The notes under the pieces are model-generated. The model worked only from the letters and a program-made list of their open reading frames with translations. It did no database searches and was not told where the DNA came from. This document shows, one piece after another, positions 59,105-64,000 of a DNA stretch of 64,000 nt. Source of the DNA: Hormiphora californensis (lineage: Eukaryota > Ctenophora > Tentaculata > Cydippida > Pleurobrachiidae); NCBI GenBank assembly GCA_020137815.1, contig CM035350.1:1856335-1920334 (forward strand), given 5' to 3'. The position numbers and the translations under genes were made by a program. Numbering within the stretch: the first letter of the stretch is position 1; every line of letters starts with the position of its first letter.

Positions 59105-61800
59105 CAGGCGGAGTTTCAAGTTCCGAGAGCCCTGATAACGAGATGGCAACTGGGGATGAGAGACCAATAACAGTGTGCAGATCGTGCATGAGACTGCTCA
59201 ACATAAACTCCCCTGTTGTCCAAGAGTTCAATATTTCAGGGTAAGAATACTGAGAACCTCTCTGAATTAAATTTCTTGGCAGCCCGTTTTATTGGTTCAC
59301 TGGCTCAAAGTCAAGGTTCTATCTGACAGGTTCTACCTGTCAGGTAAAACCTTGAATTGAATCAGTAAACCAGTGAACACAATTCACAATACAATGTTGG
59401 GGTTTCTCATTTCTCAGTTAACCCTAAATAAGTTATTCTCCTCCCTTTCCAACTCTTTCCCTTAGAATTCCTCTAAATAATGTATGCTGCACAGTACCGC
59501 AGGACGGGGGAATAATGTGTGAAGCGCATCTCCAATTATATCCACATGTACAATTTGCATAGGGCCACACTGTATGTAAATCTGTACTGCCGCAAAGTGC
59601 AAAATCACGAACTGCAGAGTGTTTCAAACCGGTTTTCCTGGTTTGAAGTGGATTGGAAGGGAATGGGAACCCTGTTTCGGGGGAAAAGGATCCGGGGTTG
59701 ATTCTGAAAATTGAGAAAGAGACCTCCCAACATTCTATCAGGATTTGTAGAAGTTCCATATGAGGTTCTAGTTCTATTAGAACCTCATATTTGAGACTAC
59801 CCAAGAGTTCCAATCCTGGGTGTTCTCCATCTCAGTGTCAAAACCCCACGGATTTGCAAATGCAAATCTAATTTCACTGCTTTTAGGAAAGATAATGCCC
59901 AGCCCAGTTTCAGAATCACACAATTTGTCTGAAATATAAACATTCTATTTGTACTGTTTCTCAACTCCCTAATCAGCGGTATCAGATGCATTGTGGGATT
60001 CAGGCCAGTCGATGGACTGCACACCTGCAGTAGTGCTGCTACATGGGGGTATGCATGTCTAGTAGGAAGGGGGTATACGTCATGTGTGTTTGGCCCCGGC
60101 ACCTCTATATATGTTTGTGTACCTGCAGCTACATGGATGAATGGGGGGTATATTTATTTTTCAATAACCCGGTTCGAGATGCTACATAGCGCGGGGTGAA
60201 GAATGGTCACGCCCCTTCCTACCTACACTAACAACACCTCCAGGGAGGTTCCTTCCCCTCTAACTCTGTACTAATACTTCTCCCTCTATACATGTATCTC
60301 CAGCCCCACCCATCTATCCCCACCCTTTCTCTATCCCTCTGGCCTCTATCCAGATCCCTCTATCCCCAGTATTTATCTCACTATCGCTGTCCACCCAGGA
60401 TAGGTGCCGGAGGATTTGGTGAGAGGATGCCAGAGGAGGGACAGTGTTCCCTAGTTTCGTGTGGGTCACCTGACTTTGATAGTTGTTGGCAGGTATGTAA
60501 ATGCTCCAACCAGACTCCAAATCATGTCTGTCAGAACCAAAATCATGAAATCAGAACCAAATACACCCAGTTGATCACGTACACATCCAATTGATCACGT
60601 GACACGTGTAATCAGCTTGTTTCACCAGGTGATACTAGGGATGAGTGCAGCAACAACAGTTCATGTACACATGTGTGGGAAGAAAGCTCTTAGCGATGAA
60701 TACCTTTGTCAGCTTCTTAGACACGGGGCAAAGGACGTTGAAATACCCTGTACAGTCAACAGGTACTAGGGACTGGGGTATAGACACGGGTATAGACTAT
60801 AGGCACGGGGCTGGGGTATAGACACGGGGCTGGGGTTTAGACACGGGACTGGGGTTTAGACACGGGGCTGGGATACAGACACGGGGCTGGGGGACTGGGG
60901 TTTAGACACGGGACTGGGGTATAGACAATTAGACACGGGGCTGGGGTATAGACACGGGGCTGGGGACCTGGGGTATAGACACGGGGCTGGTCTATAGACA
61001 CGGGGCTGGGGTATAATAGCTTAGACTGGGGACTGGGGTATAGACAATTAGACACGGGGCTGGGGAGTGGGGACTGAGGTTTAGACACGGGACTGGGGTA
61101 TAGGCACGGGACTGGGGTTTAGACACGGGGCTGGGGTATCCGGTATAGGCACGGGGCTGGGGTTTAGACACGGGGCTGGGGTATAGACACGGGGCTGGGG
61201 TAAAGACACGGGGCTGGGGTATAGACACGGGGCTGGGGTATAGACACGGGGCTGGGGTATAGACACGGGGCTGGGGTTTAGACATGGGGCTGGGGTATAG
61301 ACACGGGGCTGGGGTTTAGACACGGGGCTGGGGTATAGACATGGGGCTGGGGTATAGACACGGGGCTGGGATAAAGGCACGGGGCTGGGGTATAGACACG
61401 GGGCTGGGGTATAGACACGGGGCTGGGGTTTAGACACGGGGCTGGGGTAAAGACACGGGGCTGGGGTATAATAGCTTAGGCACGGGGCTGGGAATTAGCC
61501 AGCAGTCATCTCTACACGACAAGGCAGTACAATACAGGGTTTGAGAGGGGCTGGAAACACAACACACAATTGACAACCACATGACGTCACACTAAAACTC
61601 CCCCTACACACAGGTGCATGTCAGGTGATTGTGAAGCCTCTGAATATGAGGGGAATGATGTGGAGCCCTCCGGAGTGGAACCATCCCGTGATTCCAGAGG
61701 GAATGGAGCCCTCCCTTCCAACCCCTCCATAATACTTCTTATAGTGACACTACTAATTAATAGGCTGGTTTTAAGATCAGAAATGCATATTTTGAGCTGA
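59105..61800 (+). CDS. Cys-rich extracellular protein with C-terminal membrane anchor, multi-exon, 5' end uncertain
   Basis: Not recognised. Firm exons: 60399-60492 (IGAGGFGERMPEEGQCSLVS, CGSPDFDSCWQ), 60629-60762 (VILGMSAATTVHVHMCGKKA ... EIPCTVN) and 61614-61800 (CMSGDCEASEYEGND, acidic linker, hydrophobic SIILLIVTLLINRLVL, stop). These join in phase. Probable 5' exons: 59105-59238 (ITVCRSCMRLLNIN) and from 59466 (VCCTVPQDGGIMCEAHLQLY), plus a possible one at about 59983-60050 (CIVGFRPVDGLHTCSS). Cysteine spacing and tail recall Ly6/uPAR-like GPI or membrane-anchored proteins, but I cannot confirm the fold, and no signal peptide exon was identified. The last intron is filled by a 19-bp minisatellite. 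Confidence 0.45.
59291..59383. repeat. Long imperfect hairpin
   Basis: ATTGGTTCACTGG ... CAAGGTT.TATCTGACAGGT pairs with ACCTGTCAGGTA.AACCTTG ... CCAGTGAACACAAT, forming a roughly 45-bp imperfect stem with a tiny loop near TTCT. It lies within an intron of the Cys-rich gene. It could be a small MITE or a hairpin RNA precursor; not distinguishable here. Confidence 0.6.
59758..59790. repeat. 13-bp perfect hairpin
   Basis: ATATGAGGTTCTA, 7-nt loop, TAGAACCTCATAT. Confidence 0.75.
60763..61495. repeat. 19-bp G-rich minisatellite
   Basis: About 35-40 copies of TAGACACGGGGCTGGGGTA with length variants, starting right after the donor at 60763. One strand has regularly spaced GGGG and GGGG runs and could form G-quadruplexes. 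Generates long spurious Pro/Ser/Cys reading frames on the minus strand. Confidence 0.95.
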
Positions 61801-61990
61801 TCAGATATATATATTTGACAATTGACACATCTTCAAGAACACGCTACAAATTGTTGCCTTTCCAGCACTTGATTTCATATAATATATCCAGTCTGCAATG
61901 TTAACATGATGTTAAACACACATATAATATTTGAATACAGACTGTCAATTCTCGTCAGAAAAAACGTTAACTGTGTTGGACGAGAGTGGC

Positions 61991-62054
61991 TGCACGTGCA
62001 TCATATATCAATCTAAGAATTGCACGTGCAAAACGAAAAGTTATTGCACGTGCA
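61991..62054. promoter_or_regulatory. Cluster of three TGCACGTGCA palindromes
   Basis: Exact 10-base palindromes at 61991-62000, 62021-62030 and 62045-62054. Core CACGTG is an E-box (bHLH or bHLH-PAS type). No gene start is evident within 1 kb, so the target is unknown. A fourth copy is at 30530-30539 just upstream of RGS22. Confidence 0.55.
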
Positions 62055-63499
62055 CATTTTTACAGAGCTGTTTACAGCTAGTCAAGTGGTGTTTGTGTGT
62101 GTGCGATATATCGTTCTATATATACGTGTTGTGTAACGGATTAGGGGAGCAGTTATCACAATAATATATTATACGGCACTTGGTATAAATAATAATTTAA
62201 TACATTCTTAAAACATATTGTGTATAAGTAACACACACACATCAACATTATATCAAACTATGTAAGCCTATTTACTGCACACGACACCTTTTGAAATGGA
62301 ATGAAAGATTTGAGGTTGAAGAAACGATAAATGAAATGTATCGGACTCAAATTATTATTGTTGTTGTTGTCGTGTGCAATAAATTGGATGGGATGGTTAA
62401 AAAGTGGCTATTTAAATAATCAAAAATGTTCTACCCTGACACTCTAGATACGTATCATTGACCTTTTAACTTTTTATGAGTTTAAAAATCTTTTTGACGC
62501 CAAAAACCCAAAATACCGACTACTCTCCTTACAAGCTATAACATACATAACTTTTTTAACAAATTATTCAAGACATTTTGACTAAATATTCACCTATATA
62601 TAACCATGACTAAATTGTAAAGTAAACCGTCTTCAAAAATTAAGATCAGATAAATAATCTAGCCCCGCTGTTTTCCGATAACACACTGCTGTAACAGTTA
62701 TGTCAGTCGTCAGAGAACGGGCGATATCGCTGACAGAGCATTGACATTGATATCACCGGTTTTTAGCTACTATCTAGAAGTGTAGGTGTTTTAATCCAAC
62801 ATCGATAAATATAATATAGACGCGGAGCAAACAGCGAGGCAGATTTTATAAGTTCTGATCAGTAAAAAACACATTTTGCCCTAAATTCACATTTAACTTA
62901 TACATTTCTCTCTCTCTCATCATGCATGCATTTTTTCGAAGAATACCACCAATGTCTTTTCCTCTTTTTACACCAGTCCATTCCCTTACTCCCAGTATGA
63001 ATCAGTAGGTAATAAGTTAATCTCCCTCTTCGTCACACTGTGTCTCTCTAGCCAGCTGCAGTCACTTCTTTCTCTTTCTTCTTGACAAGGAATCGTCTCC
63101 AACAGCTCTGGATATGACAACTTTCTGTGTCAGTGGATTTCCTATAATGGCGCTGCCAGGTGTCCTCTCTCTATCACGGGATCAGGGCTAACTCTATGCG
63201 TGCATATTCGCCTGGAGAATAGGACAGTTAGGATTGGATGGAGAATTGGATTAATGAATCCTGGAAAAGCGAATTGCAAGGCAGAAGAAATACTGAAATT
63301 AAATATCGGAATTGTTTGAAACTAAATCATACCGATATTAGAAACTCACCACACAGAGGGGTATTATGTGCTACGAACATCCACATTCGTTCACTATCAT
63401 GTCGTCTAGGTTGTGAATCTCAATGTCGGTGGGCTGGCCCTAACAGAAGGAGAAGCGTATTATAGTAGAGTAGGGGGAGGAGTGATAATTGTAGAAGGG
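62055..63499. other. AT-rich region, no gene supported
   Basis: Includes (ATT)n and (GTT)n bits near 62350-62375. No exon with family resemblance. A run near 63060-63165 has weak splice-like ends but no recognisable protein. Confidence 0.45.
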
Positions 63500-63749
63500 T
63501 AAAGTCGGATTTTTTGAAGTTATCACCCCCCTGGGTGGCGCGCAATGTTTTATTTGCGCGTCGGAAACTTGTTTTGGCTCTCACGCCTTTGTTTCTTGAC
63601 CGATTTCGTCGATCAAAAGTTTTACGGACTCACAAAATTATGCTCTTTCCAGTGATATGCGGTTTTATGCCGTAAAGTGGGGGCTGTCACGCGCAAATAC
63701 GACGCCGCGCGACAAAAGGGGGGTGACAGTTTCAAAAAATCCGACTTTA
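63500..63749. mobile_element. 250-bp MITE-like element
   Basis: Begins TAAAGTCGGATTTTTTGAAG followed by TTATCACCCCCC and ends in GGGGGGTGACAGTTTCAAAA plus AATCCGACTTTA, the inverted copy with a few mismatches. Arms are about 32 bp. TA is at both edges. The interior is CG-rich (GGCGCGCAATG, CGCCGCGCGAC). Confidence 0.75.
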
Positions 63750-63770
63750 TCCATTGGATACTATCCAAGG

Positions 63771-63917
63771 TACCCTCCCTACCCTCATATAGTTCAACTG
63801 ATAGTTCAACCTGCACGTACCATTGAGTCAGTTTTCCCGGAGCTATACATGATGGAGAGGGAGGAGAGTAATGCAGGGGTACAACAGGGGCGAGGTGATG
63901 CCATGGGGTTGTTGTGA
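63771..63917 (+). CDS. Possible coding exon ending at a stop
   Basis: Not recognised. After a weak AG acceptor at 63770, the frame YPPYPHIVQLIVQPARTIES continues through ELYMMEREESNAGVQQGRGD to a stop at 63917. There is no known domain. It is low support because upstream exons are not identified and the acceptor lies just beyond a MITE. Confidence 0.2.
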   Translation, partial: YPPYPHIVQLIVQPARTIESVFPELYMMEREESNAGVQQGRGDAMGLL

Positions 63918-64000
63918 TTTGCACGTGCTATCACAAACGTGTAGTATAGACTGCTCTTCTGTTCAGATAGGTACATGAAGGGGCACTCCCCACTGCAGTA

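Noticed and set aside
60837-61437. Pro/Ser/Cys-rich minus-strand frames (TPAPCLYPSPVS repeats)
   Set aside because: Encoded by the 19-bp minisatellite; not a real repeat protein.

Overview
This is a eukaryotic, clearly metazoan nuclear window. It holds spliced protein-coding genes with GT..AG introns. Many introns are only about 50-120 bp, and pyrimidine-rich microsatellites and minisatellites fill introns and gaps. Recognisable gene families (ERLEC1, DNAJC24/DPH4, DDB1, POLR1E, LSM1, LSM12, SLC35C2, cyclophilin, a CYB561D2-like protein, RGS22, a carbohydrate sulfotransferase, BRD8, pentraxin, NRDE2) point to an animal with a compact genome. It could be an early-branching invertebrate such as a sponge, but the sequence alone does not fix the phylum. 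No bacterial or organellar features were seen. All splice sites below were read by eye from motif and reading-phase agreement.

Layout. 0-10.4 kb is a dense housekeeping block: 3'-truncated ERLEC1 (-), DPH4 (-), intronless DDB1 (+), POLR1E (+, six exons), LSM1 (+), LSM12 (+, five exons). 11.7-17.1 kb holds two predicted membrane or secreted proteins, one with two ShKT domains and one orphan type I protein. 18.5-21.3 kb holds SLC35C2 (-, seven exons) and a cyclophilin (-). 23.5-26.6 kb is an EF-hand gene. 27.4-30.4 kb is a five-exon CYB561D2-like cytochrome b561. 30.6-39.4 kb is a long RGS22 gene. Its ~2 kb intron carries, on the opposite strand, a predicted membrane glycoprotein that looks like an EFF-1/AFF-1 (fusexin-type) cell-fusion protein. 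40.0-41.6 kb is a sulfotransferase, then BRD8 (41.8-43.4 kb) and NRDE2 (43.6-55.3 kb). The 7.2 kb first intron of NRDE2 contains an antisense pentraxin gene, a long CT tract, a 3.2 kb foldback (palindromic) mobile element with a 5-bp target duplication, and a 646-bp mariner-like palindromic MITE. 55.8-64 kb is gene-poor: an ILH-repeat coding exon, a Cys-rich membrane-anchored protein with a minisatellite intron, small inverted-repeat elements, and a cluster of TGCACGTGCA palindromes.

Functional themes. Most genes are housekeeping: ribosomal RNA transcription (POLR1E), mRNA turnover (LSM1, LSM12), nuclear RNA surveillance (NRDE2), chromatin (BRD8), DNA repair and ubiquitin ligation (DDB1), diphthamide synthesis (DPH4), and ER/Golgi glycoprotein handling (ERLEC1, SLC35C2, sulfotransferase). 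The items most worth a second look are the putative fusogen inside RGS22, the foldback element, a minisatellite that copies a 5' splice site, recurrent RFX X-box-like palindromes, and five single-base +1 frame breaks in conserved genes. Those breaks cluster at 0.2-0.8 kb and 43-45.5 kb and probably reflect local sequence quality.
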